A DNA stretch of 64,000 nt from an uncultured Prevotella sp. (GCA_946415755.1 CAMKTS010000003.1:102533-166532), one strand, 5' to 3'. Shown: positions 34,130 through 42,662, counted from the stretch's first letter. The notes: generated from the sequence alone by a model not told the origin. A program made the numbers and translations.

Positions 34130-34515
34130 AAAAGATTTTAACTTGCATATTGGCCGTTTTAGGATTAAATACGGCTTGCGGCCAGGGTAATTTTGAGAAT
34201 ACGGACGTTCAGGGGTTTGCAGAATTAATTGCTGACACCAACGTCGTGGTGCTTGATGTGAGAACAGCCAGCGAATTTGCTGAAGGCCATCTGGAGAGGG
34301 CTGTCAATATCGACTATCACCAGAGCGACTTCGCAGAAAAAGCTATTGCCACATTACCAAAGGAAAAGGTGATTGCCGTTTATTGCCGAAGCGGACGACG
34401 CTCTGCCGGTGCTGCTGGCATATTGGGTGATAAAGGCTACAAGCTGGTAAATCTGAAAGGCGGCATCATTGCCTGGAAAGAGGCGGGGAAACCTGTCATA
34501 ACGGCTAACGAGTAG
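34126..34515 (+). CDS. Exported single-domain rhodanese
   Basis: 129 residues: hydrophobic leader MKKILTCILAVLGLNTACGQ, perhaps a lipoprotein with Cys18 though the lipobox (LNTAC) is weak. The rhodanese domain follows: VVVLDVRTASEFAEGHLERAVNIDY, catalytic loop YCRSGRRSAGAA with active-site Cys, and GGIIAWKEAGKPV. Such proteins carry sulfane sulfur or act in periplasmic thiol chemistry. Operon with the patatin gene 14 bp downstream. Confidence 0.85.
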   Translation: MKKILTCILAVLGLNTACGQGNFENTDVQGFAELIADTNVVVLDVRTASEFAEGHLERAVNIDYHQSDFAEKAIATLPKEKVIAVYCRSGRRSAGAAGILGDKGYKLVNLKGGIIAWKEAGKPVITANE

Positions 34516-34529
34516 CAATAGTTGCGGAT

Positions 34530-35393
34530 ATGAAGAAGGATGTAGCATTAGTGCTGTCGAGCGGCGGGGCAAGAGGACTTGCGCATATCGGAGCCATCGA
34601 GGAACTGGAGGAGCAGGGCTATCGTATCACCTCTATTGCCGGCTGTTCGATGGGCGCGCTTATCGGAGGCGTCTATGCAGCAGGCAAACTGAAGGAATTC
34701 CGCGATTGGATGAAGACGGTAGACCGTAAAAAGATGCTGGAGCTGACGGACTTCTCGCTGAGTTTGAATCATATTGTCAAGGGTTCGCGCATCATCGAGG
34801 CCATCATGGAGTTTGTGCCCGATTTGCCCATCGAAGAACTGCCGATTTCCTATTGTGCCGTAGCTACCGACTTGAAAGCAGGCCATGAGGTCGTGTTCCG
34901 CAAGGGTAGCCTCTTCAATGCCATCCGCGCCTCCATCTCTCTGCCCTCATTCTATGAGCCTGTACATCGTAACGGCATGATACTCATCGACGGTGGTGTG
35001 ACAAACCCGATTCCGATGAACCGTGTGGTTCGTCATGAAGGCGATATCCTGGTTGGTGTCGATGTGAGCGGACATGACTACGAGGCGCAATGGAAGACAC
35101 ATCAGGAGTTGTTAGAAAAGCGCAAGCGCAGCAAGTCGTTATCGCAACAGATACTCAACAAGCTGATACCCGACAATCTTGAATTCAACCACTACACGAT
35201 GCTTTCGCGAGTAAGCTCCCTGATGATTCGCCAAAATTCCCTTCTGATGGCGCAGCTGATGAAGCCCGATGTGCTTGTTGACATCCAGATGAGCCGTTAT
35301 GGTGGCTTCGACTATGACAAGTCGGAAAGAATCATCAATATTGGTCGCCAGAAGACGCAGCAAGCGCTCAGCAAATACCAAACCGACAAGTAG
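34530..35393 (+). CDS. Patatin-like phospholipase (RssA type)
   Basis: 287 residues. Oxyanion loop GGARGLAHIGAIEEL, nucleophile elbow GCSMG with catalytic Ser near residue 41, and catalytic Asp in LIDGGVTNPIP: the full patatin Ser-Asp dyad. No signal peptide, so a cytoplasmic or membrane-associated acyl hydrolase. Same transcript as the rhodanese gene, ended by the hairpin at 35435. Confidence 0.9.
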   Translation: MKKDVALVLSSGGARGLAHIGAIEELEEQGYRITSIAGCSMGALIGGVYAAGKLKEFRDWMKTVDRKKMLELTDFSLSLNHIVKGSRIIEAIMEFVPDLPIEELPISYCAVATDLKAGHEVVFRKGSLFNAIRASISLPSFYEPVHRNGMILIDGGVTNPIPMNRVVRHEGDILVGVDVSGHDYEAQWKTHQELLEKRKRSKSLSQQILNKLIPDNLEFNHYTMLSRVSSLMIRQNSLLMAQLMKPDVLVDIQMSRYGGFDYDKSERIINIGRQKTQQALSKYQTDK

Positions 35394-35434
35394 ACAGCAA
35401 TCCAAGTATGAAGGTTAAAGGTACAAAAAAAACA

Positions 35435-35456
35435 GGGGAAGGCTGCTGCCTTCCCC
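35435..35456. terminator. Terminator hairpin after the patatin gene
   Basis: Perfect 9-bp stem GGGGAAGGC-TGCT-GCCTTCCCC. It lies between convergent genes and can serve both. Confidence 0.85.
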
Positions 35457-35475
35457 CTAAATAATGTCAACTGAC

Positions 35476-36201
35476 TTACTGCACGTCGTAAACGAGGCGG
35501 ACTGAGTTACCGGTGCAACGGTGCCATCCGTCTGCGGGATTCGTAGCATTCGCATAGAAGGCAACAAAGCAGGCTTCGGTGTCACCCTTTGATGTCGATG
35601 CCCAGTAGAAGCCTTCGATGCCGACCATACCAACTTGGATTTCGCCAAGATCCTCTCTGTCATCATGTCTCCTGAAGCCGGCAGCGGGCAGGAACACTGC
35701 GCCGTGGGCCTCGAAGTCGTTTGTCCAGTCGGTGGAGTTGATGTTGTTGGCAGAGTACTCCGTGTCGCCCATATTGGCATTCTGCAAGGCATGATAGCTG
35801 GTATTCCAGTCGTCGGGCAGTAGAATAACTCCACCGATGCCGTGTACGGTGGCACGGGCAAAGCGGACACCTGAGTCTGTGGTGCGGGTGTTGAACAGGT
35901 ATGCCCATTCGCCCGAGTCAACCCGCTCGCACTCATCAGATTTCAAGAAGGGACGTGAGGCGTTAAGCACTGTGTTTGCAGCCTTGTTCTTGTCTGGCTG
36001 GCCATTCATATAGCATCTAACATCGCACTCCTGACGAGCACTGAAACTGCGATAACCAGCTTGAACATAATCGATAATGGCCTTTACGGCACCTCGCAAC
36101 AATTCTGAGAGGGTTGACAGATAATGGGCAAGCCGTTCGCGATAATCATGGATGATTCTTTCTATTCCGCTTCTATGCGCTATTTGTCTATAACTTCCCA
36201 A
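35476..36201 (-). pseudogene. Chimeric fragment with C-terminal Fib_succ_major-type domain
   Basis: 241-codon frame. Its last ~145 residues match the C-terminal lectin-like repeat domain of Bacteroidetes surface proteins: EWAYLFNTRTT, ARATVHGIGGVILLPDDW, FLPAAGFRR, GFYWASTSK and GNSVRLVYDVQ. The first ~95 residues (SGIERIIHDYRERLAHYLSTLSELLRG...) are unrelated, and no signal peptide is present, although such domains are exported. Its start overlaps the HTH fragment upstream by 22 bp. It looks like the 3' end of a lost surface gene fused to other DNA; expression is doubtful. Confidence 0.55.
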
Positions 36202-36602
36202 TGACCGCCTTTGTCTGGGCCAATACGTTTAATTATTCCTTCCTCCTGAAGATTCTTGATATGCTTAGCAATGCCTCTTGCATTTAGTCCCAATTGTTCT
36301 GCTATTTGTGGAATTGTAATATGGGGGGAATTCAAAATAATGTCCACAACATCTTTCCTTGTACCTTTCAATGTACTTTTCAATGTACTTTTCTTCCCAC
36401 TCTCATCTGTAGTGGGAAGTAAAGTGGGAACATAAGGAATCTCTATGCGGTAAACATCCTGTTCTTCTATGATAGGTTCTTTACCATTAGCATAGAGTGG
36501 AGTATACTTGAACATCTTCCTCATGCCACTGCCCAGTTCCTCCACGATACCTATTTGTGAGAACACATTGGCTATCTTTGGATTCTTACGATGTGGGCGC
36601 AT
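36180..36602 (-). pseudogene. C-terminal fragment of an AlbA_2/Schlafen-like regulator with winged helix
   Basis: 140 codons: RKNPKIANVFSQIGIVEELGSGMRKMFKYTPLYANG, an IEIPYVPTLLPT linker, GKKSTLKSTLKG repeats, and a winged helix (ITIPQIAEQLGLNARGIAKHIKNLQEEGIIKRIG). These are the last parts of ATP-binding AlbA_2-type DNA-binding proteins, normally ~400 residues or more; the N-terminal nuclease/ATP-binding half is missing and an in-frame stop lies 18 bp upstream of the ATG. A 5'-truncated gene. A shorter copy of its linker occurs at 38842-38912. Confidence 0.7.
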
Positions 36603-36711
36603 AGGAACTCGTGCAATTTATGCACATGTTGTAGCCAAAAACAATGAGGATGTAATTGTGTGTGGTGAAGACAATGTGATAAGGCATATTCCCGCAAAGA
36701 ATTTTCTTTAA
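36601..36711 (+). pseudogene. Short 3' fragment of an unknown gene
   Basis: Frame ends IGTRAIYAHVVAKNNEDVIV... with HIPAKNFL and TAA. Protein-like in composition but without its own start region; it abuts the truncated HTH gene on the other strand at ~36601, marking a recombination junction. Confidence 0.35.
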
Positions 36712-36732
36712 GCACTATTAAGGCCACAAAAA

Positions 36733-36822
36733 ACAACGAGACAAACAAATAAAATTTGCTTATCTCGCTGGTTTTTAGCTTGTTAACTCTAAACCAGAGC
36801 TTTAATACTCATCCTCGTTGAA
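36733..36822 (-). repeat. Direct-repeat copy A of the DUF2795 gene end
   Basis: About 85-90% identical over ~90 bp to 40254-40345. It contains the last codons of DUF2795 (FNEDEY and stop) and the downstream hairpin with CGAGA/TCTCG arms. The rest of the gene is absent. Confidence 0.8.
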
Positions 36823-37062
36823 AACTTGGCTCTTGGCTGATTATCAGCAACTTGCGCCATTCTTAACTATTTTTAGCCAAATAAACTTCGCGGTCTGAGG
36901 CGGTCAGAGGCGATTCATTGAGAGGAAAGACAAACTGGTTTTTTCTGCAAATAATATATAAAAGGTAGGGCGTTAGTATACCATTTTTCAGTAATTTGTA
37001 TTATCTTTGCCATCGGATTTCGCATTACAGCGGTTTCCAAACAACATTATAGACTAAGAGAC
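36823..37062. other. Gap with the DUF4419 promoter
   Basis: Holds a TATCTTTG box at 37002-37009, which would start a ~255-nt leader running through the hairpin element into the DUF4419 gene. No other gene seen. Confidence 0.5.
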
Positions 37063-37101
37063 ATGGCGTTCGCTATCTCATTCAAAGACCTCGAAATGTA
37101 G
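37063..37101 (+). CDS. Possible 12-residue leader peptide before the hairpin
   Basis: ATG ... MAFAISFKDLEM then TAG. The stop codon lies in the 5' arm of the 10-bp outer stem of the hairpin, so a translating ribosome would hold that stem open. Leader-peptide role is inferred. Confidence 0.3.
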   Translation: MAFAISFKDLEM

Positions 37102-37196
37102 GAAGTTTCAAGGAATAATAGTCAGAGAATAGATAAGGTGAACGTTCACGCGATAGCGTGGGCGGAACTTATCTGACTATTATGGCACTTCCTACA
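37097..37196 (+). ncRNA. 100-nt long hairpin element in the DUF4419 leader
   Basis: Outer stem TGTAGGAAGT / ACTTCCTACA (10 bp, 37097-37106 with 37187-37196), second stem ATAATAGTCAGA / TCTGACTATTAT (12 bp, 37115-37126 with 37172-37183), a 4-bp TAAG/CTTA continuation, and an inner CACGC-GATA-GCGTG tip. A 12-bp palindrome GTGAACGTTCAC (37138-37149) competes with the tip. It could be a regulatory leader RNA or a small inverted-repeat element. Confidence 0.55.
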
Positions 37197-37272
37197 GCCA
37201 CGAGGGAAAGATGAGAGATGTTCACGCTTCTTTTATGTTCGGTGAAAATAGAAATTAAAAACAATACAAATT

Positions 37273-38676
37273 ATGAATAAGAAAACTATCATCACCGTAC
37301 TGCTCGCCCTCGTGGCAATAGCAGGGTATGCAGACAACAGCAAGATTACGCACCGAACCAGCAAGAGTATCACCTTTGTTGTAGATGAGAATCTTACCCC
37401 AGTCGATGACCCATATATGCGCATGTATACAGGAGAAAGTGTTGCTAAGTTTATGCTGTCCGAAGAACAAATTCCCAACGATGTACAACGTATCATAGCT
37501 ACGAGTTTTTCAGGAGAGAACAACTTTAGGCCTATGGGTAAGGATGCTTTTTACAGAAGCATAGTTGATGCTTATGCACACCACCAGTCGGTTACGCTCT
37601 CACCCGATATGGTTTGGCTCGTCATCAGTCAAGGCTTTGCCCGATATGTGAATGCCCATGCAGAAGAGCTGCGCCCCAAACTGGTAAACCACAATGGTAA
37701 GATGGACTTGGCAATTATGACCAACAAAGACTTGCTGACCGAAGATGTTGACTGGCCATCGCTGATTGCCGATTTCTCTTCGCAGATAAACAAGTACACC
37801 AAAAACGGCATTGCCAAGACCATCACCTCCGACTTCACAACCACAGGCTCTGTCGAACGTGTGGCATCGCAGATTACACTGATGGAAAGCGTGAAATCAT
37901 ACTTCGAGTATATCGTTTATCGCATAGCCTGCGGTATCCCTACTGTCACATTGCAAGGTACAGCTGCGGATTGGCGGCGGGTGCTCGAGAAGTCGAGGCA
38001 ATTAAAGCAATATGGGCTTGGAGCGTGGATAAACTCGCTGGAACCAATACTACAAGAGTTCGTACAGGCTGCTGACGGGCATCCGAATCAAGCATTTTGG
38101 AAAGGCATGGTCAAGAAGCAAAGTATCACCGAACTAAAAGGCGGGGCCTGCAGTCCAGACAATCCTACTGAACTTGACGGCTGGCTGCTGAAACTATTTC
38201 CTGACGAGAACGGTCAGACGCTAGACAGAGCAATGCATACCAAGGAAATGCCATCGGAATATGTACGAGTCAATTTCAAGTATCGGGTTGTCAATCCTGC
38301 GAATGGAAAGCTCATCAGTGAGACACCGATGGAACTGTGGGCTGGGTTTATCGGAGCCAAGGTTGATACGGCCAAAAATATGCTGACTCCAAAGATGGGA
38401 TGGCTCGTCCGTGTGGCAGAAAGCAAGGATGACACCTTGAAAGAACTCAAAAAGAACAACAACGACTGGGGCATACACCTTCGCATTCAGGAAGTACCGG
38501 AAATGCTTTTACAGTTAGGCCATATCAAGAATCTTGAGCTTGAATTTACAGGAAAAGTGGTTCTGCCAAAATGGATGGACAAACTGACCATCGACCGTTT
38601 CAAGATAAAAGGAGAAATGAGCAATTCAGAGAAGGCTGCTATAAGAAAGCGCTTTCCAAATATCATTATCAGATAA
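37273..38676 (+). CDS. DUF4419 family exported protein
   Basis: 467 residues, signal peptide (MNKKTIITVLLALVAIAGYA). Family stretches: SVTLSPDMVWLVISQGFARYVNAHAEELR, LIADFSSQINKYTKNG, ITSDFTTTGSVERVASQITLMES, YRIACGIPTVTLQGTAADW and LEPILQEFVQAADG. DUF4419 has no established activity; conserved His/Asp/Ser/Thr clusters suggest an enzyme-like fold. It is placed in a mosaic region and preceded by a long structured leader, so it is likely acquired and regulated on its own. Confidence 0.85.
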   Translation: MNKKTIITVLLALVAIAGYADNSKITHRTSKSITFVVDENLTPVDDPYMRMYTGESVAKFMLSEEQIPNDVQRIIATSFSGENNFRPMGKDAFYRSIVDAYAHHQSVTLSPDMVWLVISQGFARYVNAHAEELRPKLVNHNGKMDLAIMTNKDLLTEDVDWPSLIADFSSQINKYTKNGIAKTITSDFTTTGSVERVASQITLMESVKSYFEYIVYRIACGIPTVTLQGTAADWRRVLEKSRQLKQYGLGAWINSLEPILQEFVQAADGHPNQAFWKGMVKKQSITELKGGACSPDNPTELDGWLLKLFPDENGQTLDRAMHTKEMPSEYVRVNFKYRVVNPANGKLISETPMELWAGFIGAKVDTAKNMLTPKMGWLVRVAESKDDTLKELKKNNNDWGIHLRIQEVPEMLLQLGHIKNLELEFTGKVVLPKWMDKLTIDRFKIKGEMSNSEKAAIRKRFPNIIIR

Positions 38677-38841
38677 TAGAGGTCTCCCTGCTTACAGAGT
38701 ATTTTTGGGTAAGCAGGGAGATTGATAGATAATATACAACTATATTCCAACTGTTCGGAAATCCCGAACAGTTTGCTTTGTACAAGGCATCCCATACTGC
38801 CGGACTTGTGCATTTTTTGCACAGGTTGCTTCTCCCCTTCA

Positions 38842-38965
38842 ATGTATTTTTCAATGTACCTTTCAATGTACTTTTCTTCCCACTCTCGTCAATAGTGGGA
38901 AGTAAAGTGGGAACAAAAGTTGTCTCAATTATAATCGTCCTTAATAGAGTAGACCAAAAAGCCAA
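38842..38965 (-). pseudogene. Second remnant of the AlbA_2-type linker
   Basis: About 70 bp nearly identical to 36366-36430 and encoding FVPTLLPTIDESGKKSTLKG plus TLKNTLKG; the winged helix that should follow is gone. It shows that a related gene once stood on this side of DUF4419 too. Its 5' end overlaps the AAA_14 gene end. Confidence 0.6.
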
Positions 38966-40134
38966 AGCGGAATCTTCTTTCCGTGACCTATATCGATGCC
39001 ATCGCTAACAACGTAGCTGTTTTCAATTCCTTTTATCTGTTTAAAACCTTTATTCTTTCCTCCTACTTCGAAAAGCCATCTCCCATCTACAACTAAATCG
39101 CCTTGGTTTGGCATCGAGAGTTTGTGGCCAACACCCACCTGTGATGCAAAATATGTCTCACGCATCGTTCCATCTTCAACATGTGGAGTCAGACAGTGCA
39201 TCAAGTTGGTGTTGTAGAACAGAACCTTTTCAGGCTTCGTCAGCATGTTCATCCCGCTATCAACAGAGTAAAGTCGACGCACCAAGGCAGCCTTGTCCAT
39301 CAGGTCGATTAGCTTTAGAACATTGTTACGCGAAGCTTGTAGCGTGACACAGAGTCCGGAGATATTCAATGTATAAGGCGAACTTTCTGCCAGCACTGCC
39401 AACAACTGCTTGGCCTTATAGACAGAGTCGTACTCTATATTGCTCACCGACGGAATTTCGCTGGTGACGATAGTTTCTATCACCTGCTGGAGGCGGTCTG
39501 CAAAGCCGTCACCTTCCTCGCGATAAAAGGGATAATAACCCGTCTCAAGATATTTCTCGAAATGTTGTAGCACCTTAACCTTCGACGTAATCTGCGATGC
39601 CTGCATGAAATGGTCGGTCAGTATTGTTTCTAAGGAGAGAACAGGCAACTGAACCACTTTCTCCAACTGCAGGTATTCCCTGAATGACAATCCCTCCAAC
39701 GTGTATTGGCGATGACGGCGTGAAAGATCACCCATCAGCGACTCCTCCAACTTCAGCATCGACGAACCTGTCACTACGACGTGTAACTGCGGATAGGAAT
39801 CATAGATGTTTTTGATTTCCTGCTGCCACCCTTTGTACTTATGTACCTCATCCAGAAACAAGTGAGTACCACCATGCGTATAGTGGTATTCTGCCAAGTC
39901 AAGAATTGAATGGTTGGCAAACCAAATATGATCAAGTGATGCGTAAAGAGCCTTCTGCTTGTCCTCAAAAGTCCGTAGGATATGCTGAAGGAGCATCGTC
40001 GTCTTACCGACACCCTTTGCTCCTTTAATCACAATTAACTTATTATCCCAGTTTATCTTTTCATAAAGATACCTGGTAAAACTCAAATCCGTTTCCGCAA
40101 GCAGGCGGCCATAAGTCTTGTACAATCTATCCAT
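38941..40134 (-). CDS. AAA_14/DUF4143 family ATPase
   Basis: 397 residues from ATG 40134. Walker A IKGAKGVGKTTMLLQ near residue 38, Walker B HLFLDEVHKYKGW, sensor VVVTGSSMLKLEESLMGDLSRRHRQYTLEGLSFREYL, and a C-terminal DUF4143-like nuclease-type region (LVVDGRWLFEVGGKNKGFKQIKG). Such ATPases are common mobile-region genes with unclear roles. A TATCTTTG box lies at 40153-40160, 18 nt before the ATG; a TTG in frame at 40155 overlaps the box and is not a start. Confidence 0.85.
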   Translation of the reverse strand: MDRLYKTYGRLLAETDLSFTRYLYEKINWDNKLIVIKGAKGVGKTTMLLQHILRTFEDKQKALYASLDHIWFANHSILDLAEYHYTHGGTHLFLDEVHKYKGWQQEIKNIYDSYPQLHVVVTGSSMLKLEESLMGDLSRRHRQYTLEGLSFREYLQLEKVVQLPVLSLETILTDHFMQASQITSKVKVLQHFEKYLETGYYPFYREEGDGFADRLQQVIETIVTSEIPSVSNIEYDSVYKAKQLLAVLAESSPYTLNISGLCVTLQASRNNVLKLIDLMDKAALVRRLYSVDSGMNMLTKPEKVLFYNTNLMHCLTPHVEDGTMRETYFASQVGVGHKLSMPNQGDLVVDGRWLFEVGGKNKGFKQIKGIENSYVVSDGIDIGHGKKIPLWLFGLLY

Positions 40135-40152
40135 TTCGTACTCTTTTGCGTG

Positions 40153-40160
40153 CAAAGATA
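40153..40160 (-). promoter_or_regulatory. -7 box TATCTTTG of the AAA_14 ATPase gene
   Basis: CAAAGATA on the plus strand; short 18-nt leader. Confidence 0.65.
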
Positions 40161-40253
40161 CGTTTTTTACTTTGAAAAAACAAATAATTCGTTTATTTTT
40201 TACTTTTGAAAGTTAAAAGCAAAGCAAAGCCAAATGAAACAATAGTGATAAAA

Positions 40254-40345
40254 ACACCAGCGAGACAAACAAATAATATTTGCTTATCTCGCTGATTCTT
40301 AACTTGTTAGCCCTAAGTCAGAGCCTTAATACTCATCCTCGTTGA
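40254..40345 (-). repeat. Direct-repeat copy B (intact DUF2795 gene end and hairpin)
   Basis: Contains the FNEDEY-stop end of the intact DUF2795 gene and a hairpin AGCGAGA ... TCTCGCT (40259-40293) acting as terminator. Matches 36733-36822 in the same orientation, 3.5 kb apart. Confidence 0.8.
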
Positions 40346-40547
40346 ACAGGAAGTCTTCCTTTGTAGGATAGTCGGGCCATATCTCCTCAATACTCTCGTA
40401 GATATCACCCTCGTCTTCTATCTCCTGCAGGTTCTCCAACACTTCGAGGGGGGCACCCGAGCGGATGGCATAATCTATCAGTTCGTCCTTGGTTGCGGGC
40501 CAGGGAGCGTCTTCCAATTTTGATGCTAATTCTAGTGTCCAATACAT
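40326..40547 (-). CDS. DUF2795 domain protein
   Basis: 73 residues, MYWTLELASKLEDAPWPATKDELIDYAIRSG-type start and EEIWPDYPTKEDFLFNEDEY end, the near-invariant Bacteroidales form of DUF2795. Acidic, cytoplasmic, function unknown. Own promoter TACTTTTG at 40601-40608. Its last codons and terminator are duplicated at 36733-36822. Confidence 0.9.
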   Translation of the reverse strand: MYWTLELASKLEDAPWPATKDELIDYAIRSGAPLEVLENLQEIEDEGDIYESIEEIWPDYPTKEDFLFNEDEY

Positions 40548-40620
40548 AATATTAATTTACAATTTAACGATTTACAATTGACGATTTTTTAATTTGCCCG
40601 CAAAAGTAATATATTTTTTC

Positions 40621-41187
40621 TTATTTGCAAACGTTCTGCCATATTTTTTCACTATGGCCTGCCATAAAATTCAATTTTTTGGCTAAAACGAAGAGATAAT
40701 CACTCAGTCGGTTGACGTATTGCTGCACTTCGGGCGATACCACTGCCTCTTCCGACAGGGCTACGATGCGGCGCTCCGCACGACGGCAGACGGTACGGCA
40801 GACGTGTGCCTGGGCAGCCTGTTGGGTGCCGCCGGGCAGAATGAAACCCTGGCGTTCGGGCAACTCGTGCATGATGGCATCTACTTCTTGTTCCAGCAGC
40901 TCTATTTCGCCTTCAGGCAGATGGGCAGAAGGGTAGAGGGGTGTCTGCGACTGGTCGGTGGCAAGGTTGGTGCAAACGTTGAAGAGACAGTTCTGGATGC
41001 GGATTACCATCTGGTATTCATGGCTGTCGGCAGGAAGCAGTGATGCCAGCAGTCCGAGATGCGAGCTGAGCTCGTCGACGGTTCCGTAGGCCTCCAGTCG
41101 CTTGCTGGCCTTCGATACGCGTTGTCCTCCTACTAGTGAGGTCTGTCCCTTGTCGCCTCTTCGCGTATATACCTTAGTAATTTTCAT
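40621..41187 (-). CDS. Cob(I)yrinic acid a,c-diamide adenosyltransferase (PduO type)
   Basis: 188 residues from ATG 41187. MKITKVYTRRGDKGQTSLVGG is the PduO ATP-binding start; LEAYGTVDELSSHLG, FILPGGTQQAAQAHVCRTVCRRAER and NRLSDYLFVLAK complete the five-helix bundle. It transfers the adenosyl group from ATP to cobalt of B12. The frame is open to 41241, but the family start is at MKITK and the upstream gene ends at 41198. Confidence 0.93.
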   Translation of the reverse strand: MKITKVYTRRGDKGQTSLVGGQRVSKASKRLEAYGTVDELSSHLGLLASLLPADSHEYQMVIRIQNCLFNVCTNLATDQSQTPLYPSAHLPEGEIELLEQEVDAIMHELPERQGFILPGGTQQAAQAHVCRTVCRRAERRIVALSEEAVVSPEVQQYVNRLSDYLFVLAKKLNFMAGHSEKIWQNVCK

Positions 41188-41197
41188 AGTTGGGTTT

Positions 41198-41722
41198 TTA
41201 GAAATTGATGATATAATGATGACTGTAGCGTTGCTTGTCAAATAGGATGATGCCGCAGTAGTATAGGTCGAAGGTGGTGCCTGCGTGCTCGTCGTGCATC
41301 AAGGCGTGCCAGCGTGGCCAGTTGTGGTAGAGACCTTCCACCACCACGACCGACTGTGCGTTGCATGCCGGCACCAGTCGCTGCCATGCTTCTTGGTCGT
41401 CGATATCGATATGTGCCAGCTGCACCTGCCGGAGGTTGGCATCGGCCGTAAATTGCAGCTTCCTGCAGCCAGCCTGCCAATAGCGCTGGTAACTGTCGGG
41501 TTCCATCTGTTCCGGTTGCCGCCAGTTGGCCAGCCTGAAATAGAGGCGTCCCAGCTTTTGTCTCAGCCAGTCGCTTTCCCTAAGCTGCCCATAGGCATAG
41601 TACGGCCAGTGTTCGTTCACGACGTATCGAACGAATGCATAGTCGGTGGGCGATTGGATGCCAAAGCCCCGACAGTGGTGTATGCGGCTGAGCCATACGA
41701 GCCAGCGTCTGATAGGATTCAT
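41198..41722 (-). CDS. Conserved Bacteroidales protein, shortened methyltransferase-like
   Basis: 174 residues. The start RIHHCRGFGIQSPTDYAFVRYVV is the pattern of Bacteroidetes proteins often named class I methyltransferases, and the end FDLYYCGIILFDKQRYSHHYIINF also fits. The glycine-rich SAM loop is not visible, so activity is doubtful. A TAATTTTG box at 41727-41734 lies just 4 nt before the ATG. Ends 10 bp before the adenosyltransferase start, likely one operon. Confidence 0.65.
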   Translation of the reverse strand: MNPIRRWLVWLSRIHHCRGFGIQSPTDYAFVRYVVNEHWPYYAYGQLRESDWLRQKLGRLYFRLANWRQPEQMEPDSYQRYWQAGCRKLQFTADANLRQVQLAHIDIDDQEAWQRLVPACNAQSVVVVEGLYHNWPRWHALMHDEHAGTTFDLYYCGIILFDKQRYSHHYIINF

Positions 41723-41805
41723 ACTGCAAAATTACAAAATAATAAGTGCAAAACAAAGGAATTGCTACTTTTTTTATGCCTTGGCGGGCTATTTCTCTGT
41801 TTTTC

Positions 41806-42531
41806 TCATTTCCACAACGCTTGCAGCACGGAAAGGCTCTTGAGTTCGGGAAACTGCGGGATGTGCAACCGGTAGTAGGTGAGCAGTACCTCGATGATGC
41901 GGTTGCGCTCGTGGTGCGACAGACGGAAGAGGTGCATGGTGGAGTAGTCCATGCGCATCAGCAGCTGTATGCGGCGCGCCTCGTCGGGCTGAAGGAAGTC
42001 GCGGTGAACAGGCACCTGGTGTGAGAAGCTGGCGGCCCGCAGGTCGAAGATGCAGCCATCGGTATAGTCGTCAAGGTTGGGGTAGAAACCCAGGAATCGC
42101 GACAGGCGCATTAGGAATGTCAGATGGAAATTGGCAAATCCCTCTGCCGCAGTGTCGAGCCACTGCATGGAGTCGCTGATGTAGGCGAAGAGCGGGGCGT
42201 TTTGCTGTTCGGAGCGCAGGGCGTGGTACAGGAATTCGGCACAGAAGAGCGACACCGACAGCTTCTCTGCCGAGAAGGGGATGGAGGTGTAGGCTCCCAA
42301 CAGCCGCGCGTCTTTCAGCTTTTGCAGCTGTACGCGCTGACGGATGTCGCTCTCTATCTCCAACAGTGTCATCGGCTGGAAGTATTGTTTCTTCAGGCGC
42401 GACTTCTGACTTTTGGGCAGGGGGACGATAAAAGACATCCGCCCGGTCTCGCGGGTGAACATGTCGGTGATGATTCTGCTCTCTCCATATTTGATGGTAT
42501 GCAGCACGATAGCTTCCGTTTTTACTAACAT
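41806..42531 (-). CDS. recO: DNA repair protein RecO
   Basis: 241 residues. N-terminal OB-fold: MLVKTEAIVLHTIKYGESRIITDMFTRETG; helical C-terminal part ending LLTYYRLHIPQFPELKSL. RecO loads RecA with RecR at gaps. The TATCTTTG box (42537-42544) is followed by only TCCCG before ATG, so the message is probably leaderless. Confidence 0.93.
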   Translation of the reverse strand: MLVKTEAIVLHTIKYGESRIITDMFTRETGRMSFIVPLPKSQKSRLKKQYFQPMTLLEIESDIRQRVQLQKLKDARLLGAYTSIPFSAEKLSVSLFCAEFLYHALRSEQQNAPLFAYISDSMQWLDTAAEGFANFHLTFLMRLSRFLGFYPNLDDYTDGCIFDLRAASFSHQVPVHRDFLQPDEARRIQLLMRMDYSTMHLFRLSHHERNRIIEVLLTYYRLHIPQFPELKSLSVLQALWK

Positions 42532-42536
42532 CGGGA

Positions 42537-42544
42537 CAAAGATA
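42537..42544 (-). promoter_or_regulatory. -7 box TATCTTTG of recO
   Basis: CAAAGATA on the plus strand; 5-nt spacer to the recO ATG. Confidence 0.7.
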
Positions 42545-42619
42545 CAAATAAGTTAAGAGTAAAGAGATAAGAATTAAGAGTTTTTAAGTGACAAAGCTGT
42601 TAAATATATTTAATTCTGC

Positions 42620-42656
42620 AAATTTTCTTAATTCTTAATTCTTAATTCTTAATTAA
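42620..42656. repeat. Low-complexity CTTAATTCTTAATT spacer repeat
   Basis: Four tandem TTAATTC units between recO and the tRNA-Glu promoter; same type as at 15033-15072. Confidence 0.6.
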
Positions 42657-42662
42657 AGTTAG

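Noticed and set aside
37097..37196. Retron msr-msd RNA
   Set aside because: The long hairpin looks similar, but no reverse transcriptase gene is near and typical flanking repeats are missing.
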